A DNA stretch of 64,000 nt, taken from contig NZ_JAOTEM010000002.1 of the NCBI RefSeq assembly GCF_025628985.1, forward strand, positions 310,001 to 374,000. The letters run 5' to 3'. Under the pieces are notes generated by a model. That model ran no database searches. It was not told the DNA's origin and saw only the letters and a program-made list of their open reading frames with translations. This document shows, one piece after another, positions 17,125 through 26,730 of the stretch. Positions within the stretch are counted from its first letter, which is position 1, and each line of letters opens with the position of its first letter. Origin of the DNA: Chryseobacterium edaphi. Lineage in GTDB: Bacteria; Bacteroidota; Bacteroidia; Flavobacteriales; Weeksellaceae. A program made the translations under genes and the position numbers.

Positions 17125-18516
17125 TTATTCTACTTCTTCAAAGAATTTTTTTACTTTTTCCATCAGAGACTGTCCGAAAGTCAATCTTACTTTTCTCTGT
17201 TGCTGCTGAGCCGGAGTTTCATATTCCTGCACAGGCTGTTGAGATATTTGAGTTTGAGACTGAGATTCAATATTAGAAACTGTTTGCTGTTCAGTGTGTT
17301 CAGCTTTTGTTTCGATCTCAATTTCAACTTCTTCTACAGCAACCGTTTTTTTATCTCTGATCTTCAAACTTTCCATCAGCAAACCGATAGACGTTGCAAA
17401 TTCCGGTCCTTTAAGATATTGATTCTTATCGTTTGCAATATATTCATTTGCGAAACCAATTCTACTATCGAATCCTGTAGTATAATTTGCCAGTTGACGA
17501 AGATGTTTCAGATTTGAACCACCACCTGTCAGAACAATTCCTGCAATTAGTTTTTTCTTCTGTTCAAATGCTCCGTAAGCCTTTAATTCTGTATTGACCA
17601 TTTCCAAAATTTCCTCCACTCTTGCATTGATAATCTGTGCTAAAGTTTTAAGAGAAATTTCTTTATCGGGTCTTCCGTGAAGTCCCGGAATCGTTACAAA
17701 AGTGCTGTCTTTTTCCAACTCTGGAACCGCAGAACCGAACTTAACCTTTAATTGCTCGGCGTGCTTTTCTATAATTGAACAACCTTCTTTGATGTCTTCC
17801 GTAATAATTCCGCCACCGTAAGGAATGACGCAAGTATGACGAATGATATTATCTTTAAAAATAGCAATATCTGTAGTACCACCCCCGATGTCTACGATTG
17901 CTACTCCAGCTTCTTTTTCTTCTTTAGTTAAAACAGCTTCAGAAGATGCTAAAGGCTCCAAAGTCAATGCCTCCATCTCCAAACCTGCTTCTCTTACGCA
18001 TCTTGCGATGTTTCTGATGCTTCCCATTTGTCCTACAACAACGTGAAAATTGGCTTCCAAACGTTTTCCGTGCATTCCGACAGGCTCCTGAATTTCGCCT
18101 TCAGAATCAACCTTATATTCCTGCGGCAAAACATGAATAATTTCTTCACCCGGCAACATGACCAGTTTTTTCACCTGATCTTTCAACGCTTCGATGTCAT
18201 CATCTGTGATAAATCTGTCCGGATTCTCACGCATAATGTAATCTGAATGCTGCAGTGAACGAATGTGTTTACCTGCAATTCCCACGGTGACCTTATGAAT
18301 AGGTACACCCGCGCTAGACTGTGCTTCTGCAACAGCTGCTTTGATGGAGTTGATGGTTTGTGAAATATTATTCACAATTCCCTTATGAACTCCAAGACTT
18401 TTGGCTTTACCAACACCGAGAATTTCTATTTTCCCGTGTGCATTCCTCCTTCCGACAATGGCGACAATCTTGGTTGTCCCGATGTCAAGACCTACTGAAT
18501 ACTCTTGATTTTCCAT
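17125..18516 (-). CDS. ftsA: Cell division protein FtsA
   Basis: 463 aa, actin-like ATPase. Phosphate-1 VGLDIGTTKIVAIVG (about 8-22), the SHS2/1C insert (about 85-165), phosphate-2 VAIVDIGGGTTDIAIF and GIVLTGGGSNLKHL are present. A Q/E-rich linker leads to the terminal amphipathic helix FGQSLMEKVKKFFEEVE, the membrane-targeting sequence that tethers FtsZ. It lies 56 bp after ftsQ and 86 bp before ftsZ. Confidence 0.96.
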   Translation of the reverse strand: MENQEYSVGLDIGTTKIVAIVGRRNAHGKIEILGVGKAKSLGVHKGIVNNISQTINSIKAAVAEAQSSAGVPIHKVTVGIAGKHIRSLQHSDYIMRENPDRFITDDDIEALKDQVKKLVMLPGEEIIHVLPQEYKVDSEGEIQEPVGMHGKRLEANFHVVVGQMGSIRNIARCVREAGLEMEALTLEPLASSEAVLTKEEKEAGVAIVDIGGGTTDIAIFKDNIIRHTCVIPYGGGIITEDIKEGCSIIEKHAEQLKVKFGSAVPELEKDSTFVTIPGLHGRPDKEISLKTLAQIINARVEEILEMVNTELKAYGAFEQKKKLIAGIVLTGGGSNLKHLRQLANYTTGFDSRIGFANEYIANDKNQYLKGPEFATSIGLLMESLKIRDKKTVAVEEVEIEIETKAEHTEQQTVSNIESQSQTQISQQPVQEYETPAQQQQRKVRLTFGQSLMEKVKKFFEEVE

Positions 18517-18572
18517 TGTTATATATCGATTTGATTTAATTACTTATTTAATTTAATAGGTCTACCTACTTT

Positions 18573-19544
18573 TTATTCTATTTTAACCTTTGCTTTTGTC
18601 TTAGGCTTTGCAGCCGGTTTCTTTTCAGGAGTTTTCTTTTTCTCCTTCGGTTTGACAACAGCTTTTGGCTTAGTCGATACTTTGGGTTTTGATGAAACTG
18701 AACTCGCCTTTTTCACTGTTGGTTTCAAATTGACTTCTGCTTTTTTAACAGGAGCCGCAGCAACCGGAGTTTTAGCCAAATCTTTATGTCCTGCTTTCAA
18801 AATACTGTCGTTGTCTTTAAAATAAGGATTCAATGTCGTTACAATTTGATTCTGATATTTTACAGAAACCATATTATATTTTTGAGGATCCTGATAAACC
18901 AGATATTTCTCAACAAAAGTTTTGAAACCTTTTACCTTTAATTCAATATTATCTAAATCTCCGATCTCCACTTTATAGTTTCCTTCACTTGTAAGGAGAT
19001 TGTAGCTGTCTTTATATTTTGAAATTCCGATGAAATATTTTTTACTAAAATCATCTTTGTCAATTTTATCGACCAGTTCAGCCAGCTTTTCATATTCGTC
19101 CTTTTTCACATCTCCCGTTACCAACATACATGGATGAGAATAGGTTCTGGAAATTGGAAACTCAGTTCCTTTTTCGTCTACATAAAAATCCTTTTCATTA
19201 TAATTCAACCTGAAAACCGGAACTCTCTGTTTGATCTCCAAATTTAACTTTCCATTTAAATTTAAATACACATTCGCGCTGTCAACGGCTGGAAGTGCAT
19301 TGATCTTCTTTTCCAATTCAGGAATATTCAAATCTCCTACTTTCCCTGACGGATTTTCTTTGATAACGATCTGTTTAATATCTTTCTCATCAATAAAATA
19401 AACCGGAGTTTTCTCATTCATTTTTACAGAAATTTTCTCATCCGTAATCTTCTGACCGCTAAATTTCTTCAAAGAGAAACTCAGCAGGAAACCAAGTAGA
19501 ATCACTGTGATGGCAATTTTTAAAATTCTGTATTTGTTTTTCAT
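18573..19544 (-). CDS. ftsQ: FtsQ-like cell division protein
   Basis: 323 aa. One N-terminal membrane segment (about 9-26) is followed by a POTRA-like region (about 35-105, with INALPAVDSANVYLNLNGKL) and a FtsQ beta domain (to about 245). The last 65 residues are a Lys/Pro/Ala-rich tail with PKxK repeats, unusual for FtsQ and probably disordered in the periplasm. Position between murC and ftsA fits the dcw order and supports the call where sequence conservation is low. Confidence 0.85.
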   Translation of the reverse strand: MKNKYRILKIAITVILLGFLLSFSLKKFSGQKITDEKISVKMNEKTPVYFIDEKDIKQIVIKENPSGKVGDLNIPELEKKINALPAVDSANVYLNLNGKLNLEIKQRVPVFRLNYNEKDFYVDEKGTEFPISRTYSHPCMLVTGDVKKDEYEKLAELVDKIDKDDFSKKYFIGISKYKDSYNLLTSEGNYKVEIGDLDNIELKVKGFKTFVEKYLVYQDPQKYNMVSVKYQNQIVTTLNPYFKDNDSILKAGHKDLAKTPVAAAPVKKAEVNLKPTVKKASSVSSKPKVSTKPKAVVKPKEKKKTPEKKPAAKPKTKAKVKIE

Positions 19545-19610
19545 TGTTTCTAAGATGATTTTAGATGTCAGATTTCAGACATTTAAAATTGTTTTAAAAT
19601 TTTATTATTT

Positions 19611-20969
19611 TCAATTTTTTCCTAACCACTCGCAAATCGGATCGTACAGCGTATCAATATTTCCTGCACCCACCGTAAGCAAAATGTCAAATTCCTTCTC
19701 TTTAATTTTATCAAAAGCTTCGGACAAACCTGAAATTTCTTTTTTATCTAAAGCCACTTTTTCCAACAACCAATCAGAAGTAATCCCTTCAAAATTTTCC
19801 TGAAGTTCTCTCGCAGGATAAATATCCAACAAAATCAACTCTTCGGAATTGCTTAAACTTTCAGCAAATCCATCTACAAAATCTCTCGTTCTGCTGAATA
19901 AATGCGGCTGAAAAACTACCAATAATTTTTTATCAGGATAAAAAGTTTTGATTGAACCAACTACCGCATTAATTTCTGTCGGATGATGGGCGTAATCATC
20001 AATATAAATTTTACCACTCGGATAAATATGTTTTGTATATCTTCTTTTTATACCTTTAAAATTGGCAATTGCTTTCTTCAACGTCTCAAAATCAACTCCA
20101 AGATTGTTTAAAATTGCCAACGCAACCGTCGCATTTTCTACATTGTGAATTCCGGGAACATCCCAGACAAAATCTTTTACAGTTTCCGTTGGAGTATGAA
20201 AATCGAAGTAGATTTTATCATAATCCATGCGAAGGTTATCTGAGTAATAATCAGCAACTTCGTTTACGGCATAGGTTTTGTGGGCTCTCCCGATTTCAAT
20301 GCCTTTTCTTACAAACAACTGTTTATCTTCAGGAACCAAAGCTGCAAATTGTCTGAAACCTTCTTCAATTGTATTTTTATCGCCATAAATATCCAAATGA
20401 TCTGCATCTGTCGAAGTAATTACCGCCCAATCCGGAGAAAGGTTGAGGAAGCTTCTGTCGTATTCATCAGCTTCCACCACCGAATACTCTGTTCCGTTAA
20501 ACAGGAAATTCGATTTGAAATTTTCAGAAATCCCACCTAAAAAACACGAAAATGGCAAATCTGCTTCTTTACACAAATGCGAAACCAAAGTTGACGTTGT
20601 CGTTTTTCCGTGCGTTCCTGCAACTGCGATGCAATCTGTGTTTTCTGTAATTAAGCCTAAAACTTTTGCACGCTTTAAAACTTCAAACTGATTTTCATTA
20701 AAATAATCTAAAATCCCCAATTTCTTGATTGCAGGAGTGTAGATAATCAATGTATTTTCTTTCTCAAGAGAAGTAATTTTCTCATCAATAACATCTTCAA
20801 AAACAATATCAATTCCTTCGCTCATTAAAAGTTGAGTCAGTTTTGTATTGGTTTTATCATAGCCCAAAACATTCTTGCCCGAAGCATGGAAGTAGCGCGC
20901 CAAAGCACTCATCCCGATACCTCCGATTCCGACGAAGTAAAAATTCTGATATGTTTCTAAATTGTTCAT
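19611..20969 (-). CDS. murC: UDP-N-acetylmuramate--L-alanine ligase MurC
   Basis: 452 aa, the normal length. The Rossmann start YFVGIGGIGMSALA, the ATP loop AGTHGKTTTSTL (about 118-129), and the Mur-ligase motifs EADEYDRSFL and DDYAHHPTEI are present. It adds L-Ala to UDP-MurNAc in the cytoplasm, the first step of stem-peptide synthesis. It sits between murG (74 bp upstream) and ftsQ. Confidence 0.97.
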   Translation of the reverse strand: MNNLETYQNFYFVGIGGIGMSALARYFHASGKNVLGYDKTNTKLTQLLMSEGIDIVFEDVIDEKITSLEKENTLIIYTPAIKKLGILDYFNENQFEVLKRAKVLGLITENTDCIAVAGTHGKTTTSTLVSHLCKEADLPFSCFLGGISENFKSNFLFNGTEYSVVEADEYDRSFLNLSPDWAVITSTDADHLDIYGDKNTIEEGFRQFAALVPEDKQLFVRKGIEIGRAHKTYAVNEVADYYSDNLRMDYDKIYFDFHTPTETVKDFVWDVPGIHNVENATVALAILNNLGVDFETLKKAIANFKGIKRRYTKHIYPSGKIYIDDYAHHPTEINAVVGSIKTFYPDKKLLVVFQPHLFSRTRDFVDGFAESLSNSEELILLDIYPARELQENFEGITSDWLLEKVALDKKEISGLSEAFDKIKEKEFDILLTVGAGNIDTLYDPICEWLGKN

Positions 20970-21043
20970 TCTTTTTTCTTGTATTGATGTAATATGTACA
21001 AAGTATTTACGATTTTCTTTAATACATTTTACAATTATACTTT

Positions 21044-22174
21044 TTACAGTTGATTAAATATCTCATCCACAATCTCCTTCGCCGCATTGGGTTTGGCAAA
21101 ATAGAGCAGATTTTTTGACATTTCTTTTCTTACACTTTCGTTTTCGCAGATCTCTGATAATGTACTCCAAAATCCCTCCTTCATTTCAGAGTCTTTGACC
21201 ATTTTAGCTGCATTTTTTTCAACTAAAGTCATCGCATTTTTGGTTTGATGATCTTCCGCCGCAAATGGGAACGGCACCAATAAAACAGGTTTCTGAGCAA
21301 CAGCCAACTCTGAAATGGCAATCGCACCCGCTCTTGAAACTATGACATCAGCTGCAGAATAGGCAGTTTCCATGTCTTTGATAAATTCTTTTATTTGGAT
21401 TTGGTTGTTAGTTCCTGGTTGTTGGTTGTTGGAATTTCCGTCAACTGACAACTGACAACTATCAACGATCTCTTTATAATCCAGTTTTCCGGTTTGCCAG
21501 ATTAACTGATACCCTTTTTGTTTTAATTGATCTAAATTGTCTTTCCAGCCGTTGTTTAATGTTCTTGATCCTAAAGAACCTCCAACTGAAAGAATGGTAA
21601 GTTTTTTTTGATCTAAACCCATTTTCTCTTTCGCCTCGGAAGTCTCCTGCATTCCTGAAATAATAGTTGAACGAATTGGATTTCCCAAGAACTTTATTTT
21701 TTCAGCCGGAAAACCTTCCACTTTTGGATAGGCTGTAAAAACGGCTTTTGCTTTTTTACTTAATATTTTATTCGTCACTCCTGCATGCGCATTTTGTTCC
21801 TGAATAAAAATCGGAATCCCCATTTTGCTTGCTTCATATAAAGCGGGGCCGCTTGCGAAACCGCCGGTTCCAACTGCAAAATCCGGAGCGAAATTTTTAA
21901 TTATTCTTTTAGATTTAGATAAACTTTTCAAAATTTTAAAAGGCAAACCTAAATTGGATAACATATTTCCTCTGTCGATTCCGGCAATATCAATTCCTTC
22001 GATTTTGTAGCCAGCCTGCGGAACTTTTTCCATTTCCATTTTTCCATTGGCTCCAATGAACAAAAATTCTGCATCAGGAAATCTTTTCTTGATCTCGTCT
22101 GCAATAGCGATTGCCGGGAAGATATGTCCTCCTGTTCCGCCACCGCTTAATAATACTTTCAGTTTTTTGTCCAT
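21044..22174 (-). CDS. murG: MurG, UDP-GlcNAc:undecaprenyl-PP-MurNAc-pentapeptide transferase
   Basis: 376 aa from ATG 22174 (MDKKLKVLLSGGGTGGH); ATG 22177 is equally possible. The frame is open further upstream but overlaps the preceding 80-aa gene. GT-B glycosyltransferase motifs: GGGTGGHIFPA, GTGGFASGP, LSVGGSLGSRTLN and SRAGAIAISEL with the acceptor/donor loops. Residues about 236-258 (CQLSVDGNSNNQQPGTNNQ) look like translated intergenic repeat DNA; see the separate entry. It forms lipid II at the inner membrane. Confidence 0.96.
   Translation of the reverse strand: MDKKLKVLLSGGGTGGHIFPAIAIADEIKKRFPDAEFLFIGANGKMEMEKVPQAGYKIEGIDIAGIDRGNMLSNLGLPFKILKSLSKSKRIIKNFAPDFAVGTGGFASGPALYEASKMGIPIFIQEQNAHAGVTNKILSKKAKAVFTAYPKVEGFPAEKIKFLGNPIRSTIISGMQETSEAKEKMGLDQKKLTILSVGGSLGSRTLNNGWKDNLDQLKQKGYQLIWQTGKLDYKEIVDSCQLSVDGNSNNQQPGTNNQIQIKEFIKDMETAYSAADVIVSRAGAIAISELAVAQKPVLLVPFPFAAEDHQTKNAMTLVEKNAAKMVKDSEMKEGFWSTLSEICENESVRKEMSKNLLYFAKPNAAKEIVDEIFNQL
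21400..21467 (-). repeat. Dispersed-type repeat inside murG, read in frame
   Basis: The plus strand reads as GGTTGTTAGTTCCTGG, two further GTTGGTTGTTGG words, then CAACTGACAACTGACAACT. This word-repeat style is otherwise seen only between genes in this window (e.g. 30664-30745). It adds about 20 Asn/Gln/Ser residues to a surface loop of MurG without breaking the frame. Confidence 0.6.
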
Positions 22175-22184
22175 CATGTTGATT

Positions 22185-22427
22185 TTAAGCTGTAGGTTGA
22201 TTTTCAATTAAATCAATAAATTCTACATCGACCAAAATTTCTTTCTCAGCATCAATTTCTTTCTCAGAAATGGACTTTACGGTATACATCGAATCGTTGA
22301 GCTCGATAACTTCGTTGACTTCCAATCTGAAAGTTTCAAGAAAACTGCTGATATTCTCGTTGGTATCAATCACCACAGTATTCTCTATGTTTTTGCTGTC
22401 GGTAAAGGTAATTTTTCTTATTTCCAT
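22185..22427 (-). CDS. Small conserved-looking protein between ftsW and murG
   Basis: 80 aa, acidic and beta-rich, starting MEIRKITFTDSKNIENTVV. No domain recognised. It is spaced 11 bp from ftsW and 10 bp from murG, so it is translated in the middle of the dcw operon and is unlikely to be spurious. Function unknown; a link to envelope assembly is only by position. Confidence 0.7.
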   Translation of the reverse strand: MEIRKITFTDSKNIENTVVIDTNENISSFLETFRLEVNEVIELNDSMYTVKSISEKEIDAEKEILVDVEFIDLIENQPTA

Positions 22428-22438
22428 TTTAAATTTTT

Positions 22439-23680
22439 TTAAGCAATATCATTGATCTCGACGATACTTTGTTTTTTGCCCATTCCTTCTTCATCATAGA
22501 TCTGAATTCTTGAGCTGATGTTTAAAATAATTCCTAACTGTAAATAGGTTACCAACATTGATGTTCCCCCATAACTTATTAATGGCAACGGCTGTCCTGT
22601 AACCGGAATCAGATTGACTGCAACGGCAATATTTACCGCCAGCTGTACAAAAATCATTACCCCGAGACTGAGCACAAGCAACGATCCGAAAAACGCAGGC
22701 ATCTTACTCGCAATCATCACAATTCTGATAATCATAATAAGATACATACTGATCAGGAAAACTGCTCCTATTGCACCATATTCTTCAACAATTACTGCGA
22801 AGATAAAGTCTGAAGCAGATTGTGGAAGCATTTGTTTTAAAGCAGATTTCCCTGGTCCCATTCCGGTAATTCCACCGTGAACGATGGCAGCTTTCGCCTG
22901 CATGACCTGATAATTTTTTGCCTTTACACTTTCGTCATCTACATCGGCAGTTTTTGCTTTGCTTGATGTGAATGTTTCGATACGGCTCATCCATGTATGC
23001 ACACGGTTTCCACCAATCAGATTGGTATTTAAAGCAACCAATAAAAACAAGACTATCGCTACAAATGATGATGAGATGAACCCTGCAATGTATTTCCAGT
23101 GAAGCTGTCCTATAATTAAAACAATCACTGAAACCATTAAAATCATCAAAGCTGTAGAACCGTTATCTTTCGCAACAAGGACAAAAACCAATAAAATTGG
23201 CCCGAAAATAAAGCCTATATTTTCCCCAATTGTACGCTCTCTTGTTATTTTTTTGGTCAAATATCTGCACAGATAAATAATCAACATCAGGAAAGCAAAC
23301 GACGATGGCTGAAATGAAATCGGTGTTCCCGGAATTTTTAACCATCTTGAGGCACTCGCTCCGTCGATTGTTTGTCCGGTAAACATTGTTACCACCAATA
23401 AGAGAATCATTAAACCCAACAAAATGCTGCTAAGTTTACCGATGTATTCATACTTGACTACACCAACGAATCTCATGATGACTAGCCCTAAAACCACAAA
23501 AAACATGTGCTTCATCACGTGACCTGTTGTGGTTCCGTTATTGACAATGTATTCCAGATTAGAACTTGCAGAATACACGGGGAAAATAGAGAAAATAGAG
23601 ATCACAATAATGACCATCCAAAGTACTTTATCGCCCTTCAGATATTCAAATTTGCTTTCTTCTGTGTACTGTTCGTTCAT
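22439..23680 (-). CDS. ftsW: FtsW, SEDS-family peptidoglycan polymerase
   Basis: 413 aa with about ten membrane segments. SEDS features: DGASASRWLKIPGTPISFQPSSFAF, VAKDNGSTALMIL and the C-terminal PVTGQPLPLISYGGTSML. It is the division-specific lipid II polymerase that works with the class B PBP encoded nearby. The TM7-8 loop Asp cannot be confirmed by eye. It follows murD by 11 bp. Confidence 0.95.
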   Translation of the reverse strand: MNEQYTEESKFEYLKGDKVLWMVIIVISIFSIFPVYSASSNLEYIVNNGTTTGHVMKHMFFVVLGLVIMRFVGVVKYEYIGKLSSILLGLMILLLVVTMFTGQTIDGASASRWLKIPGTPISFQPSSFAFLMLIIYLCRYLTKKITRERTIGENIGFIFGPILLVFVLVAKDNGSTALMILMVSVIVLIIGQLHWKYIAGFISSSFVAIVLFLLVALNTNLIGGNRVHTWMSRIETFTSSKAKTADVDDESVKAKNYQVMQAKAAIVHGGITGMGPGKSALKQMLPQSASDFIFAVIVEEYGAIGAVFLISMYLIMIIRIVMIASKMPAFFGSLLVLSLGVMIFVQLAVNIAVAVNLIPVTGQPLPLISYGGTSMLVTYLQLGIILNISSRIQIYDEEGMGKKQSIVEINDIA

Positions 23681-23691
23681 ATTCTCTGCTT

Positions 23692-25038
23692 TTAGCTGTT
23701 GCTATTAGCCATTGCTTTTAAAACCTGTTCCTTAAACTGATTGCCGCGGTCTTCATAATTTTTAAACAAATCGAAGCTTGCACAACATGGTGACAATAAA
23801 ACCGTGTCGCCATTCTTGGCTAATGATTTTGAAATTTTCACCGCTTCTTCCATGCTTGAAGTATCATAAATAAAATCTTTTTTATCTTTAAAAAAGTCTA
23901 TAATTTTTTGATTGTCAATTCCTAAGCAAACGATTGCTTTAACTTTTCTTTTGACTAAATTCTCAATTTCTGAGTAGTCATTTCCTTTATCTTGTCCGCC
24001 AACAATCCAAACGGTTGGGGTTTTCATGCTTTCTAAAGCGTAATATGTTGCATTGACGTTGGTTGCTTTGCTGTCGTTGATAAATTTTACTCCATCAATT
24101 TCAGTTACCAATTCTAATCTGTGCTCAACTGCCTGAAAGGTCATCAATGAATTTCTTATACTTTCATTATTGATTTCCAGTATTTTACCTGCGATCGAAG
24201 CAGCTAAACTGTTGGCAACATTGTGGGTTCCCATTAAAGACAATTCGTCAATTTTCATTGAGAATTTATCTTTCAGTTTTACAATTAATTCTTCCTCATC
24301 GATAAAACCTCCTTCATTCAGTTTCTCTTTGGTTGAGAAAGGAATCATCTTCGCTTTGATTTCAAACTTTTCAAGAATATTTTTGCTCATTTCATCATCT
24401 TTATTGTAGATGAAAAAATTATCATTTTCCTGATTTTCAGCAATTCTGAATTTAGCCAGAGCATATTCTTCATAGTTGTAATTGTACTGATCCAAATGAT
24501 CTTGAGACAAATTCAATAATAAAGAAATATATGGTCTGAAGTTCTGAATATCATCCAACTGGAAAGAACTCACCTCCAAAACATAATATTCATGATTCTC
24601 ATCGGCAACCTGTTTTGCAAAACTGTAACCGATGTTTCCGCCTAAACCTACATTCATCCCGTCATTTTTCAGAATGTAGTAGATCAAAGAGGTTGTCGTC
24701 GTTTTTCCGTTGCTTCCGGTGATGGCGATAATCTTGGCGTTGGTAAATTCTGAAGCAAATTCTATTTCCGAAGAAATTCTGATTCCCTTCATGTGAATTT
24801 TGTGAATCATATCTGCCTTTTTTGGAATTCCCGGGCTTTTTACGATCCAATCTGCGCTTAAGATTCTTGCTTCATCATGGTTTCCTTCTTCAAATTCAAT
24901 TTCATTTTCTGTCAGAAACTGCTTGTAGTTATCCTTAATGGCTCCCTTGTCTGAAAGAAATACTTCCAAACCTTTCTTTTTAGCCAAATAAGCAGCACCA
25001 CAACCGCTTTCTCCACCTCCTAAAACAACTATTTTCAT
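23692..25038 (-). CDS. murD: UDP-N-acetylmuramoylalanine--D-glutamate ligase MurD
   Basis: 448 aa from ATG 25038 (MKIVVLGGGESGCGAA); a frame extension of six codons upstream is not needed. ATP loop AITGSNGKTTTTSL (about 111-124), NLSQDHLDQY, FINDSKATNVNAT and the C-terminal LLSPCCASFDLFKNYEDRG are typical. It adds D-Glu to UDP-MurNAc-L-Ala. Confidence 0.97.
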   Translation of the reverse strand: MKIVVLGGGESGCGAAYLAKKKGLEVFLSDKGAIKDNYKQFLTENEIEFEEGNHDEARILSADWIVKSPGIPKKADMIHKIHMKGIRISSEIEFASEFTNAKIIAITGSNGKTTTTSLIYYILKNDGMNVGLGGNIGYSFAKQVADENHEYYVLEVSSFQLDDIQNFRPYISLLLNLSQDHLDQYNYNYEEYALAKFRIAENQENDNFFIYNKDDEMSKNILEKFEIKAKMIPFSTKEKLNEGGFIDEEELIVKLKDKFSMKIDELSLMGTHNVANSLAASIAGKILEINNESIRNSLMTFQAVEHRLELVTEIDGVKFINDSKATNVNATYYALESMKTPTVWIVGGQDKGNDYSEIENLVKRKVKAIVCLGIDNQKIIDFFKDKKDFIYDTSSMEEAVKISKSLAKNGDTVLLSPCCASFDLFKNYEDRGNQFKEQVLKAMANSNS

Positions 25039-25094
25039 ATAATTTGCTTTATGCATTGGGCTTTAAGCTTAAAGCTTATCGCTTACTGCTAATT

Positions 25095-26336
25095 CTATCT
25101 CATTTTCAATGTAATAAGACATACAATTGCTAACATAACTCCGATGATAATCATTCTGTTGACGATTTTACTTTCGTGAAAACCATCTTTCTGATAATGA
25201 TGATGCAAAGGAGACATTTTAAACAATCTATTGTTCTGGGCATATTCTAACCCAAATTTTCTTTTTCTGTATTTAAAAACAACTACCTGAAGCATTACCG
25301 AAACATTTTCAATTAAGAAAATTCCGCAAAGCACAGGAATCATTAATTCTTTTCTTAAAATAACCGCTAAAACAGCGATCACACCACCCAACATCAAACT
25401 TCCGGTGTCACCCATAAAAACCTGCGCCGGATAAGTATTGTACCAGAAAAATCCGATAACGGCTCCCACCATTGCAACGACAAAAATCGTGGTTTCACCC
25501 ATATTTGGGAGGAACATGATATTGAGATAATCTGCAAAAATGATGTTCCCAGAAACGTAAGTGAAAAAAGCTAAGGCAAGTAATATAACCGTGCTCGTTC
25601 CGGCTGCAAGACCATCAATTCCGTCGGTGATATTGGCTCCATTCGAAACTGCAGTTACAATGAAAATTACGATTGGGATAAAAACAATCCATGCCCATTC
25701 GTGAGCATCTTCACTGCTCATCCAAAATAAAATTCCGCTATAATCAAATTCATTATTTTTAGCAAAAGGAACTGTAGAAACAGTGATTTTTTCTGTTGGC
25801 ATAAAATTCTGCTCAACATTGTTTCGGTTGACTACTTTTGCATCTGCATATTTTCTTTTAACCGTAATATCAGGATGGAAATACATTGTAACTCCGATGA
25901 TTAGCCCTAAACCAACTTGTCCGACAATCTTGAATTTTCCGCTTAATCCGTCTTTATTTTTTTTGATTTTCTTTAAATAATCGTCTAAAAACCCGATTGC
26001 TCCCATCCAAACTACCGTCACAATCAAAAGAACAATATAAATATTGGTGATTCTTGTAAACAGCAAAACAGGAATCAAAGTCGCAATAATGATGATGAAT
26101 CCTCCCATTGTAGGAGTTCCTTCTTTTTGTTTCTGCCCGTCTAATCCTAAATCACGAACCAACTCGCCCATCTGTTTTCCTCTCAGGTAATTGATGATGC
26201 TTTTTCCGTAGATAAGAGCGATCGTCAGAGACAACAAAACTGCCATTCCCGCACGGAATGAAATGTACCTCAGCAAATTCATTCCCGGAATGTGGATGCC
26301 GTGGTTTGTTAGATATTCGTATAGGTAGTATAACAT
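25095..26336 (-). CDS. mraY: MraY, phospho-MurNAc-pentapeptide transferase
   Basis: 413 aa, polytopic. Catalytic aspartate motifs FLDDYLKK and [15 protein letters not shown], the segment [13 protein letters not shown] and the loop [18 protein letters not shown] are intact. A polar insert of about 60 residues (about 165-225) between membrane segments lengthens it relative to the 360-residue E. coli enzyme; Bacteroidetes MraY commonly has this. It makes lipid I. Confidence 0.97.
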   Translation of the reverse strand: MLYYLYEYLTNHGIHIPGMNLLRYISFRAGMAVLLSLTIALIYGKSIINYLRGKQMGELVRDLGLDGQKQKEGTPTMGGFIIIIATLIPVLLFTRITNIYIVLLIVTVVWMGAIGFLDDYLKKIKKNKDGLSGKFKIVGQVGLGLIIGVTMYFHPDITVKRKYADAKVVNRNNVEQNFMPTEKITVSTVPFAKNNEFDYSGILFWMSSEDAHEWAWIVFIPIVIFIVTAVSNGANITDGIDGLAAGTSTVILLALAFFTYVSGNIIFADYLNIMFLPNMGETTIFVVAMVGAVIGFFWYNTYPAQVFMGDTGSLMLGGVIAVLAVILRKELMIPVLCGIFLIENVSVMLQVVVFKYRKRKFGLEYAQNNRLFKMSPLHHHYQKDGFHESKIVNRMIIIGVMLAIVCLITLKMR

Positions 26337-26354
26337 GTTTTATTAATTTTAGTT

Positions 26355-26714
26355 TTAAAGATTAAACTGTTTGAAAAAGACATATGTTCTATTATTACAA
26401 ACTGAATCTAATTTGTTTCCTTTTTCAAAACTTGGATATATCATTCCAACATTATTATATAGTTTTAAAATCTCTACTTTATATTTTTGTTCTCTATTGC
26501 TTAAATATTTTTCACACAAACAGATCCCTATTTCCTTTTTCGCATTTGACTCCGAAAAATCTATAAACCCCGGCTGTAACTCTTTTACTGTGTAAGATAC
26601 TTTACAATCTAAAATCTTAATTTCCTTTTTTGAATTATCTTTTAAAAGAAAAACTATCAATATTCCTAAACCAAAAATTAGTGAGATTATTAATACCATT
26701 TTAGATGTTTTCAT
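26355..26714 (-). CDS. Orphan single-pass protein inside the dcw operon
   Basis: 119 aa with an N-terminal membrane segment (about 6-24) and a K-rich, beta-like exterior domain containing three Cys (ICLCEKY and SVCNNR). No lipobox and no recognised family. It sits between murE (16 bp upstream) and mraY (18 bp downstream), where other dcw clusters have murF or nothing. It looks like a recent, lineage-specific insertion, higher in A+T than its neighbours. Confidence 0.65.
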   Translation of the reverse strand: MKTSKMVLIISLIFGLGILIVFLLKDNSKKEIKILDCKVSYTVKELQPGFIDFSESNAKKEIGICLCEKYLSNREQKYKVEILKLYNNVGMIYPSFEKGNKLDSVCNNRTYVFFKQFNL

Positions 26715-26730
26715 AATTTAAATCTTGTAG

